Shown one piece after another: positions 1 to 5,267 of a DNA stretch of 8,029 nt (the first letter of the stretch is position 1; the number at the start of each line of letters is the position of its first letter). Origin of the DNA: an uncultured Collinsella sp. Its GTDB lineage: Bacteria; Actinomycetota; Coriobacteriia; Coriobacteriales; Coriobacteriaceae. The notes under the pieces were generated by a model. The model ran no database searches, was not told the origin of the DNA, and saw only the letters and a program-made list of their open reading frames with translations. The translations under genes were made by a program, and so were the position numbers. Location: NCBI GenBank assembly GCA_905204635.1, contig CAJLAN010000065.1:1-8029 (forward strand), in the 5' to 3' direction.

Positions 1-547
1 GGCGCCAGCTGGCCAACGAGCATGCCGCGTCGACCATCATCGCGACCGCGACGATAAAGGCGGACAGCCGCACAATCAGCACCGGCAGATGGCCAAGCAG
101 CCCCAGCAATGCCGGCTCCACTAAACGGCAAATGCACAACGCACCCAAGCCAAACGCGCAGGCCCAGTACAGACAGATGCGTCCGTGCAAGTTAAACGGC
201 AGGTGCGAGTAATCCCAAAAGCGAGCGCCCGTTGTTTTTTCCAACAGCACGCCTACGCTGTACTCAATCACGCTGCATACGAGCGCTGCAGCGACAAACT
301 GGCTCGAGGCATCCGGAATCCCGCGCAACAGCAGCCAACAGGCGATGCCGCCCGCGCCATAGATGGGGCAGCACGGGCCCAGCAAAAAGCCACTGTTGGC
401 AAATCGTCCGTGATTGAGCATGGCGCATACTGTCGACTCCCATACCCAACCGCAAAACCCGTAAAAGGCAAACGAGAGCACCAGTGCCGAGAGTGGGCAG
501 GCAGCAAGCGTCGCGCCGCCAAACGCCATATCAATCGCGGTTTCCAC
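1..547 (-). CDS. Putative ABC transporter permease, PF06541-type membrane protein (C-terminus cut by window edge)
   Basis: The minus strand is open from a GTG at 547 to the window edge, giving 182 residues with no stop. The protein carries the hallmarks I associate with the 'putative ABC-transporter type IV' family (PF06541): FYGFCGWVWES at residues 28-38, GRFANSGFLLGPCCPIYGAG at 47-66, EYSVGVLLEK at 95-104, and WDYSHLPFNLHGRICL at 111-126. Hydrophobic stretches near 14-34, 54-74, 84-102, 122-143 and 145-178 suggest about five membrane passes. The GTG start is preferred because GAGGAG lies at 563-558, ten bases upstream; the next in-frame ATG at 529 has no ribosome-binding site. The gene begins three bases after the HD-protein stop, so the two are very likely co-transcribed and translationally coupled. 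The protein is cysteine-rich, with about 12 Cys in 182 residues. The family's function is not established, and no ATPase partner is visible here despite the name. Confidence 0.85.
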   Translation of the reverse strand, partial: METAIDMAFGGATLAACPLSALVLSFAFYGFCGWVWESTVCAMLNHGRFANSGFLLGPCCPIYGAGGIACWLLLRGIPDASSQFVAAALVCSVIEYSVGVLLEKTTGARFWDYSHLPFNLHGRICLYWACAFGLGALCICRLVEPALLGLLGHLPVLIVRLSAFIVAVAMMVDAACSLASWR

Positions 548-550
548 CGT

Positions 551-1087
551 CTACCCTCTCCTCTTTTCGCTCGATGCTTTACTCACGCTATCGTCCGTCT
601 CGTCCTTGCGCGGCAGACGGCCGGCGCCCGCCTCGCGCAGCGCGCACCATTTATCCGCCAGGCACACAATCCACGCCTCGCGACACGTCGGCGGCACCGG
701 CACCAGCGGAAACATATGCCGCACGATAATATTCCGCTCACGAGACGTCAGATCAAAATCTTCCTCCGCACGCGCCAGGGCAAAAAATGGATGACGAAAT
801 CCGTGCAGGCGATGGCTCGGATCGGGATCGTGCCAATCGTAGAGAAAGTAATCGTGTAACAGGGCTCCGCGCAACAACGAGGCGCGGTCGACCGAGACAC
901 CGACGCGGCCCAGGCGCTCGGCAAAGGACAGACTTGCCCGCGCCACTGAGGTCACATGCGCATACACCGTCACATCGCCATGCTGGATAAACTCGCGCGT
1001 CAGGTCCAAGCGGCCCGCCTGGGCCAGCTGGCGGGCGGCATAGTCGACCTCGTGCGCGATTTTTTCGGCACGAACGGCATCGGACAT
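551..1087 (-). CDS. HD-domain protein, predicted metal-dependent phosphohydrolase
   Basis: This 178-residue protein has the order of metal ligands expected of the HD superfamily (PF01966): His44 in VYAHV, the His78-Asp79 doublet in LLHDYFLYDWH, and Asp145 in CLADKW. Further histidines that may complete a dinuclear site are His95 and His99 in HGFRHP and His124 in VRHMF. Known HD proteins hydrolyse phosphomonoesters, nucleotides or cyclic nucleotides; nothing here identifies the substrate. There is no signal peptide or membrane segment, so it should be cytoplasmic. The start at 1087 is chosen because a near-perfect Shine-Dalgarno (GAAAGGAGG, on the minus strand at about 1100-1092) sits just upstream. 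A 24-residue in-frame extension to 1159 has no such site. The tail after residue 155 is charged and probably disordered. It is first in a two-gene unit with the PF06541 membrane protein and diverges from the DXS-like gene. Confidence 0.88.
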   Translation of the reverse strand: MSDAVRAEKIAHEVDYAARQLAQAGRLDLTREFIQHGDVTVYAHVTSVARASLSFAERLGRVGVSVDRASLLRGALLHDYFLYDWHDPDPSHRLHGFRHPFFALARAEEDFDLTSRERNIIVRHMFPLVPVPPTCREAWIVCLADKWCALREAGAGRLPRKDETDDSVSKASSEKRRG

Positions 1088-1173
1088 GCTGCCTCCTTTC
1101 AGCGACTCCCGGCGACAAGCCACGGCCTGTGCACAATCGATAAAAACATCATGGAACACATCAGTATGGCATC

Positions 1174-1191
1174 GGACAAAACGTTTTGCCC
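1174..1191. promoter_or_regulatory. Palindrome with central CG, possible operator in divergent gap
   Basis: CAAAACGTTTTG at 1177-1188 is a perfect 12-base palindrome, extended imperfectly to 18 bases by GG/CC at the outer ends. It lies in the 228-base gap (1088-1315) between the divergent HD-protein and DXS-like genes, 87 bases from one start and about 125 from the other. An A/T-rich palindrome centred on CG is the shape of many LacI-type operators, but no such regulator is present in the window. I saw no convincing -35/-10 pair on either strand; TTGGCG (1198) with CATATC (1223) is the best plus-strand candidate, and it is weak. Confidence 0.3.
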
Positions 1192-1276
1192 CGCCAGTTG
1201 GCGAATTACCGCGCCGCCGTCACATATCAAACGCCAAAATGTGCGAGACTGTTTTGTGCAATTGTGCCGGCCGAGG

Positions 1277-1290
1277 GAGCGCCGGCGCTC
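1277..1290. promoter_or_regulatory. Perfect 14-base GC-rich palindrome upstream of the DXS-like gene
   Basis: GAGCGCCGGCGCTC reads the same on both strands and ends 25 bases before the ATG at 1316. A further GCCGGC at 1266-1271 can pair with its centre. It could be an operator or a leader hairpin near the ribosome-binding site (GGAG at 1300-1303). GC-rich palindromes also arise by chance in DNA of this composition, so the call is tentative. Confidence 0.22.
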
Positions 1291-1315
1291 GATTCGCATG
1301 GAGTAACCCACAACG

Positions 1316-3097
1316 ATGCTGCTTACGCAAACGACAACGCCCGAGGACGTCAAGGCTCTCGACCGCGCCGAGCTTCCGCTGCTCTGCGGCGAGATTCGCC
1401 AGGCAATCCTCGAAAGCTCCGCCGCCGTCGGCGGGCACGTTGCCCCCAACCTGGGCGTCGTTGAGCTTACGGTTGCGCTTCATCGCGTGTTTAACTCCCC
1501 CACCGACAAAATTGTCTTTGACGTTTCGCACCAGACCTACGCCCACAAGGCGCTGACGGGGCGCGCGTACACCTATATCGATCCGGAGCGTTATGGTGAG
1601 GCTTCTGGCTTTGCCAATCCCGACGAGTCCAAGCACGACCTGTTTGCCATGGGCCACACCTCCACATCGGTGAGCCTAGGCTGCGGCCTTGCCCACGCGC
1701 GCGACCTGGCGGGTGACGCGTACAACGTCATCACCATCATTGGCGACGGCTCGCTTTCGGGCGGCTTGGCGTTTGAGGGCTTTAACAATGCCGCCGAAAT
1801 CGATGGCAACCTGATCATCATCGTCAACGATAACGACCAGTCCATCGCCGAAAACCACGGTGGCCTGTATCGCAATCTGGCCGAGCTGCGCGCCAGCAAC
1901 GGCACCTGTGAGCGCAACGTTTTCCGCGCGATGGGGCTCGACTACCGCTATCTGGACACCGGTGACGATGTGTTGGCCCTGGTCGACGCGCTGCAGGGAC
2001 TGCGCAATATCGATCATCCCATCGTGCTGCACATCTCCACCGCCAAGGGCAAGGGCTTTGAGCCGGCCCAGAGCGACCCCGAACGCTGGCACCACGTGGG
2101 TCCGTTTGACATGGCGACTGGGCGCAAGCTCTGCCCGGGCCATCCGAGCGAGCCTGCACCGCGCACCTATGCCGACATTACGGGCGAGGCGCTCAGCGCC
2201 GCCATCGAGCGCGATCCGCAGGTCGTGGGCATCACGGCCGCCACACCCTACATCATGGGCTTTACACCCGAGCTTCGCGCTGCCGCCGGCAAACAGTTCG
2301 TCGATGTGGGCATTGCCGAGGAGCACGCCGTGACCTTTGCCACCGCGCTTGCTCGCTCGGGCGCCAAGCCAGTCTTTGGTGTGTACGGCACGTTTTTGCA
2401 GCGCGCCTACGACGAGCTGTGGCACGACCTGTGCCTCAACGACGCCCCGGCGACTATCCTGGTATTTGGCGCGTCGATCTTTGGCACCACATCCGAGACG
2501 CATCTTTCGTTCTTTGATATTTCCATGCTGGGCGCTCTTCCCAACATGCGCTACTTGGCGCCGGCCTGCATGGAGGAATACCTGTCCATGCTGAGCTGGT
2601 CGCTCGACCACCGCGAGCATCCCGTGGCGATCCGCGTACCGGGCATTGGCCTGGTTAGCCGCCCCGATTTGGCGCCCGCCGAGGACACCGACTACAGCGC
2701 CGTTCGCTACAACGTGGTGCGCCAGGGCCGCGACGTTGCCGTGCTCGCGCTCGGCGATTTCTTTGAGCTAGGCGAGCGTGTGGCAAACCGCTTGGCCGCC
2801 GAGTACGGCATCGAGGCCACGCTCGTCAACCCTCGCTTTGCAACCGAGCTCGACCGCAAGTTCCTCGACAGCCTTGCCGCCGAGCATCGCGTTGTCGTCA
2901 CCCTCGAGGACGGCATCTTGGACGGCGGCTGGGGCGAGCGCGTGGCGTGCTACCTGGCCTGCACGCCGTTGCGCACGCGCACCTTCGGCATCGCCAAGGG
3001 CTTCCCCGACCGCTACGACCCCAACGAGCTGCTCGCTCAGAACGGCATGACGGTCGAGAACATGGCCGCCGAAGCCGTAAGGCTACTCAACGAGTAA
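1316..3097 (+). CDS. 1-Deoxy-D-xylulose-5-phosphate synthase family protein (divergent, ThDP-dependent)
   Basis: This 593-residue protein aligns end to end with DXS, the thiamine-diphosphate enzyme that joins pyruvate and glyceraldehyde 3-phosphate in the MEP isoprenoid pathway. Visible DXS features are GGH at 39-41, DVSHQTYAHK at 69-78, GHTSTS at 113-118, the ThDP/Mg motif GDG(143-145)...NN(157-158) with NDN at 171-173, WHHVGPFD at 258-265, DVGIAEEHAVTF at 330-341 with catalytic Glu335, and YGTFLQRAYD at 357-366. A transketolase C-terminal domain follows from about 468. Relative to Escherichia coli DXS, the equivalents of His49, His80, His299, Glu370, Tyr392, Arg398 and His431 are kept. Arg420 (DRAG motif) is replaced by Gly385, Asp427 by Thr392 and Arg478 by Gly443, and about 30 residues after NDN are missing. 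Loss of both phosphate-holding arginines makes true DXS activity doubtful; another acyloin or transketolase-like reaction is possible. The start has GGAG 12 bases upstream. It is a single-gene unit with its own terminator. Confidence 0.92.
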   Translation: MLLTQTTTPEDVKALDRAELPLLCGEIRQAILESSAAVGGHVAPNLGVVELTVALHRVFNSPTDKIVFDVSHQTYAHKALTGRAYTYIDPERYGEASGFANPDESKHDLFAMGHTSTSVSLGCGLAHARDLAGDAYNVITIIGDGSLSGGLAFEGFNNAAEIDGNLIIIVNDNDQSIAENHGGLYRNLAELRASNGTCERNVFRAMGLDYRYLDTGDDVLALVDALQGLRNIDHPIVLHISTAKGKGFEPAQSDPERWHHVGPFDMATGRKLCPGHPSEPAPRTYADITGEALSAAIERDPQVVGITAATPYIMGFTPELRAAAGKQFVDVGIAEEHAVTFATALARSGAKPVFGVYGTFLQRAYDELWHDLCLNDAPATILVFGASIFGTTSETHLSFFDISMLGALPNMRYLAPACMEEYLSMLSWSLDHREHPVAIRVPGIGLVSRPDLAPAEDTDYSAVRYNVVRQGRDVAVLALGDFFELGERVANRLAAEYGIEATLVNPRFATELDRKFLDSLAAEHRVVVTLEDGILDGGWGERVACYLACTPLRTRTFGIAKGFPDRYDPNELLAQNGMTVENMAAEAVRLLNE

Positions 3098-3098
3098 G

Positions 3099-3141
3099 AA
3101 AACCTCCGCAAGGGAAGCATCCCTGCGGAGGTTTTTATTTT
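3099..3141 (+). terminator. Rho-independent terminator of the DXS-like gene
   Basis: A 12-base-pair perfect stem (3099-3110 with 3124-3135, core ACCTCCGCA/TGCGGAGGT) begins one base after the stop codon. The loop carries an extra GGG/CCC pairing. The T-rich run TTTTTATTTT at 3132-3141 follows. The A-run on the left arm means it may also stop transcription on the minus strand. Confidence 0.93.
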
Positions 3142-3154
3142 CGCGACACGATTA

Positions 3155-3289
3155 TCTCAATCTGTAACATCTAGGGCCCGAATTCCCGTCTAACTGTTAC
3201 AGATCGAGACATTCGAATTCCCCTGAAGAGAAAATCTCGATCTGTAACAGTTGCTCGGCAAAAACGGCTGCAGATGTTACAGATTGAGA
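3155..3289. repeat. Four 18-base repeats in nested, mirror-symmetric inverted arrangement
   Basis: Copies are R1 TCTCAATCTGTAACATCT (3155-3172, plus), R2 (3192-3209, minus), R3 TCTCGATCTGTAACAGTT (3235-3252, plus) and R4 (3272-3289, minus). R1 and R4 are exact reverse complements, as are R2 and R3, whereas R1/R3 and R2/R4 differ at three of 18 positions. Spacers are 19, 25 and 19 bases, so the element is symmetric about position 3222. The left and central spacers share CGAATTCCC (3179-3187, 3214-3222). The single strand could form a 135-base nested hairpin of two 18-base-pair stems. Alternatively, R1-R2 and R3-R4 could pair imperfectly. It lies between a terminator and the promoter of the ABC operon. 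It may be an intergenic repeat family member, a set of protein-binding sites or a structured RNA; I cannot tell which. Confidence 0.85.
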
Positions 3290-3300
3290 CAAAGTAGCGA

Positions 3301-3355
3301 GACAGGCCACCACAACTGCAAGAACCACCACGAAGGTGCCTGTCCCTTTTTGGTA
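3301..3355. repeat. Hairpin-forming repeat with GACAGGC/GCCTGTC arms (REP-like)
   Basis: GACAGGCCACC (3301-3311) pairs with GGTGCCTGTC (3335-3344) through ten base pairs with one bulged C, around a 23-base loop. CCACCAC occurs twice inside (3308-3314 and 3325-3331). The right arm is followed by CCTTTTT, so a terminator-like role on the plus strand is possible. The GGTGCCTGTCCC core resembles repetitive extragenic palindromes seen in many bacteria, but whether it is multicopy in this genome cannot be judged from one window. Confidence 0.5.
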
Positions 3356-3400
3356 GGCAGAATTACCCATAAGACAAGTATGTTTCTGAGTTATTTCGTG

Positions 3401-3430
3401 TTGACCCATTTGAGCGGGATAGGGTATAAC
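3401..3430 (+). promoter_or_regulatory. Sigma70-type promoter of the ABC transporter operon
   Basis: TTGACC (3401-3406) and TATAAC (3425-3430) match the -35 and -10 consensus at five of six bases each, with an 18-base spacer. Transcription should start near 3437, leaving a leader of about 37 bases before the ATG at 3474. The leader contains AAAGGTG (3460-3466) as ribosome-binding site. CTCAA at 3435-3439 and TTGAG at 3455-3459 could pair weakly in the leader. The region upstream (3356-3400) is comparatively A/T-rich. Confidence 0.82.
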
Positions 3431-3473
3431 TCTACTCAACCGCTAGGGATTTTATTGAGAAAGGTGTTCTACT

Positions 3474-4469
3474 ATGAGCAAGAACCTCTCCCAGCAGGTC
3501 GTTCTCGACCGCCGCGGCTTCGTTGCCGCCACCTTCGCAACCGTCGCCGGCCTTGGTCTTGCCGGCTGCTCCGACACCAGCGCCGAGGCCGACAAGGGTT
3601 CCGCCGCCGGCTCCTCAAAGGGCTCCGAGGATACCGAGGCTTCCACCACGCTCGATGCCAAGGCATTCGACAAGCTCGTCGACAACGGCCCCAAGGCCGA
3701 TGACGACGCCATCGCTGCCAGCACCTGGGCCACGGCCGTCAAGGACGCCGGCGTCTTTAAGATCGGTGGCGTTCAGACCTCCACGCTCTTCTCCCTCCTC
3801 AACGAGAAAGACGGTCAGACCCGTGGCTTTGACGCCGGCATCGCACAGCTCCTGTCCAACTACATTCTGGGCGAGAACAAGGTCGAGATCACCCAGGTGA
3901 CATCGGACACGCGCGAGTCCGTCCTGCAGAACGGCCAGGTCGACGCCGTCTTTGCCACCTACACCATCACCGACGAGCGCAAGAAACTCGTCTCCTTTGC
4001 CGGTCCCTACTACTACACCCAGCAGGCCATCCTGGTGCTCGCCGACAACGACGACATCAAGAGCGTCGACGACCTGGCCGACAAGAACGTCGCCGTCCAG
4101 TCCGGCTCCAACGGCCCCGCCATCCTGGAGGAGTTCGCCCCCAAGGCCAGCCAGCAGGAGTTCAAGACCGACGAGGAGGCCCGCCAGGCACTCCAGCAGG
4201 GCCGCGTTGACGCCTACGTCATCGATAACAACATGCAGCAGAGCGCCCTGGTCCGCGAGCCCGGTAAGTACAAGATCGCCGGCAAGCCCTTCGGCAGCAA
4301 GGAGCCCTACGGCATCGGTCTGCCGCTCGATTCCGACGGCGTCGCCTTTGTCAACGACTTCCTTAAGAAGATCGAGGACGACGGCACCTGGACCAAGCTG
4401 TGGCAGATCTGCATCGGCGACCGTACGGGCGACACCAATGTTCCCGAGCTGCCCGAGATCGGCGCCTAG
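3474..4469 (+). CDS. Amino-acid ABC transporter substrate-binding lipoprotein (family 3, glutamate-type)
   Basis: This 331-residue protein is the extracytoplasmic receptor of the importer encoded downstream. Its N-terminus, DRRGFVAATFATVAGLGLAGC (the Arg pair at 13-14, lipobox LAGC with Cys32), is a lipoprotein signal with a twin-arginine motif, so export by Tat followed by lipid anchoring is likely. A Ser/Ala/Gly/Glu-rich linker spans about 33-60. The SBP_bac_3 domain (PF00497) covers roughly 90-315: RGFDAGIAQLL at 117-127, DAVFATYTITDERKK at 157-171, where Arg169 is expected to bind the substrate carboxylate, FAGPYYYTQQAILV at 175-188, and QALQQGRVDAYVID at 238-251. The pattern resembles glutamate receptors such as GluB of Corynebacterium, but the exact ligand cannot be read from sequence. 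The start follows AAAGGTG at a seven-base spacing. It is the first gene of the operon and is separated from the permeases by a hairpin. Confidence 0.93.
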   Translation: MSKNLSQQVVLDRRGFVAATFATVAGLGLAGCSDTSAEADKGSAAGSSKGSEDTEASTTLDAKAFDKLVDNGPKADDDAIAASTWATAVKDAGVFKIGGVQTSTLFSLLNEKDGQTRGFDAGIAQLLSNYILGENKVEITQVTSDTRESVLQNGQVDAVFATYTITDERKKLVSFAGPYYYTQQAILVLADNDDIKSVDDLADKNVAVQSGSNGPAILEEFAPKASQQEFKTDEEARQALQQGRVDAYVIDNNMQQSALVREPGKYKIAGKPFGSKEPYGIGLPLDSDGVAFVNDFLKKIEDDGTWTKLWQICIGDRTGDTNVPELPEIGA

Positions 4470-4482
4470 GCAGCGAGCCTAG
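4466..4482 (+). other. Small stem-loop overlapping the stop codon of the binding-protein gene
   Basis: CTAGGC (4466-4471) and GCCTAG (4477-4482) form a six-base-pair stem with a five-base loop across the TAG stop. There is no T-run, so it is not a terminator. It might protect the 3' end of the upstream message, but it is short and may be coincidental. Confidence 0.25.
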
Positions 4483-4557
4483 TAACGGCCGCTGCGAAAC
4501 CATACGGAAACGCACGATGCGCTTTATTGCGCTAAACTGTTTCCTCAATGAGTTGTC

Positions 4558-4590
4558 GGGGCTTCCGTACACACGGGAGCCCCTTTCCTT
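4558..4590 (+). terminator. Intergenic hairpin, probable leaky terminator or 3' stabiliser
   Basis: GGGGCTTCCGT (4558-4568) pairs with ACGGGAGCCCC (4573-4583) across eleven base pairs, including one G-U, around an ACAC loop, followed by TTTCCTT. It sits in the 138-base gap between the binding-protein gene and the first permease, the only large gap in the transporter operon. Similar hairpins in other ABC importer operons let the binding protein be made in excess over the membrane parts. The interrupted T-run suggests partial read-through rather than full termination. The rest of the gap (4483-4557) shows no recognisable gene. Confidence 0.65.
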
Positions 4591-4607
4591 ATCGGCGGGA
4601 GGTCCGC

Positions 4608-5267
4608 ATGAGTCTCTCCGAGCTCTGGTCGCTCTATGGCCAGAACTATATCGACGCGCTGCTAGCAACCTGGGGCATGACGCTTGAGTCGTTTGCCATC
4701 GCCATGGTGCTGGCCGTCGCCGTCACCGTGATGCGCGTGTCGCCGCTCAAGCCGCTGCGCGTCTTTGGCGACCTGTATGTCCAGGTCTTCCGTAACATCC
4801 CCGGCATCGCGCTGCTCATCATCGTCGTCTATGCGCTGCCGCCGCTCAAGGTTGTTCTGCCCTACCGCACCTGCGTTATCGTCGCCACGGTCCTTTTGGG
4901 CTCGGCCTTTGGTTCCGAGAACTTTATGAGTGGCATCAACACCGTCGGCGTCGGCCAGGTCGAAGCCGCACGTTCGCTGGGCATGAGCTTCAGCCGTATC
5001 CTCGCCAAGATCGTGATTCCGCAGGCGCTGCGTTCGAGTGTGTTGCCCATGACCAACCTCTTTATCGCCGTCATGCTCACCACTGCGCTCGGCAGTCAGG
5101 TGCCGCTTAAACCGCAGGAGCTCACCGGCGTGGTGAGCTATATCAACACGCGCTCGCTCGGCGGCGTCGCCGCGTTCTTTATCTCGGCGCTCGGCTACCT
5201 GGGCACTGCCTTTGTGGTGAGCCACATTGGCAATTACATCGATAAGAAGGTGAGGATCCTCCGATGA
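4608..5267 (+). CDS. Polar amino-acid ABC transporter permease (first of two, GluC-like)
   Basis: This 219-residue integral membrane protein belongs to the HisM/GlnP permease family (BPD_transp_1). Hydrophobic segments lie near 26-44, 60-79, 87-103, 145-162 and 186-206. The EAA loop that docks on the ATPase is EAARSLGMSFSRILAKIVIP, starting at Glu119 and continuing through Gln139-Ala140. The start at 4608 is chosen because GGGAGG lies at 4597-4602, and the product then begins directly with the usual short amphipathic N-terminus. An in-frame ATG at 4548 would read through the intergenic hairpin and add 20 atypical residues. It ends in an ATGA overlap with the second permease, so the two are translationally coupled and probably form a heterodimeric channel. 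Confidence 0.93.
   Translation: MSLSELWSLYGQNYIDALLATWGMTLESFAIAMVLAVAVTVMRVSPLKPLRVFGDLYVQVFRNIPGIALLIIVVYALPPLKVVLPYRTCVIVATVLLGSAFGSENFMSGINTVGVGQVEAARSLGMSFSRILAKIVIPQALRSSVLPMTNLFIAVMLTTALGSQVPLKPQELTGVVSYINTRSLGGVAAFFISALGYLGTAFVVSHIGNYIDKKVRILR

Noticed and set aside
185..859. 224-residue plus-strand frame over the left end
   Set aside because: It lies antisense to the HD and PF06541 genes, both of which show family motifs; its own sequence is Arg/Ala/His-rich and featureless.
1088..1159. Upstream in-frame start for the HD protein
   Set aside because: The ATG at 1087 has a near-consensus Shine-Dalgarno; the extra 24 residues are not HD-like.
1676..2620. 314-residue open frame on the minus strand inside the DXS-like gene
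   Set aside because: It is the complement of a clearly conserved enzyme; GC-rich codon bias leaves long open antisense frames. It has no ribosome-binding site and no recognisable domain.
3155..3289. Possible short CRISPR array
   Set aside because: Only four copies, in alternating rather than uniform orientation, with mirror-symmetric spacers of 19 and 25 bases and no cas genes.
3251..3703. 150-residue plus-strand frame running from the repeats into the binding-protein gene
   Set aside because: It covers the repeats, the promoter and another frame of the lipoprotein gene; it has no Shine-Dalgarno and is Arg-rich.
4548..4607. Upstream in-frame start for the first permease
   Set aside because: It would translate through the intergenic hairpin and lacks a ribosome-binding site, whereas 4608 has GGGAGG at a normal distance.
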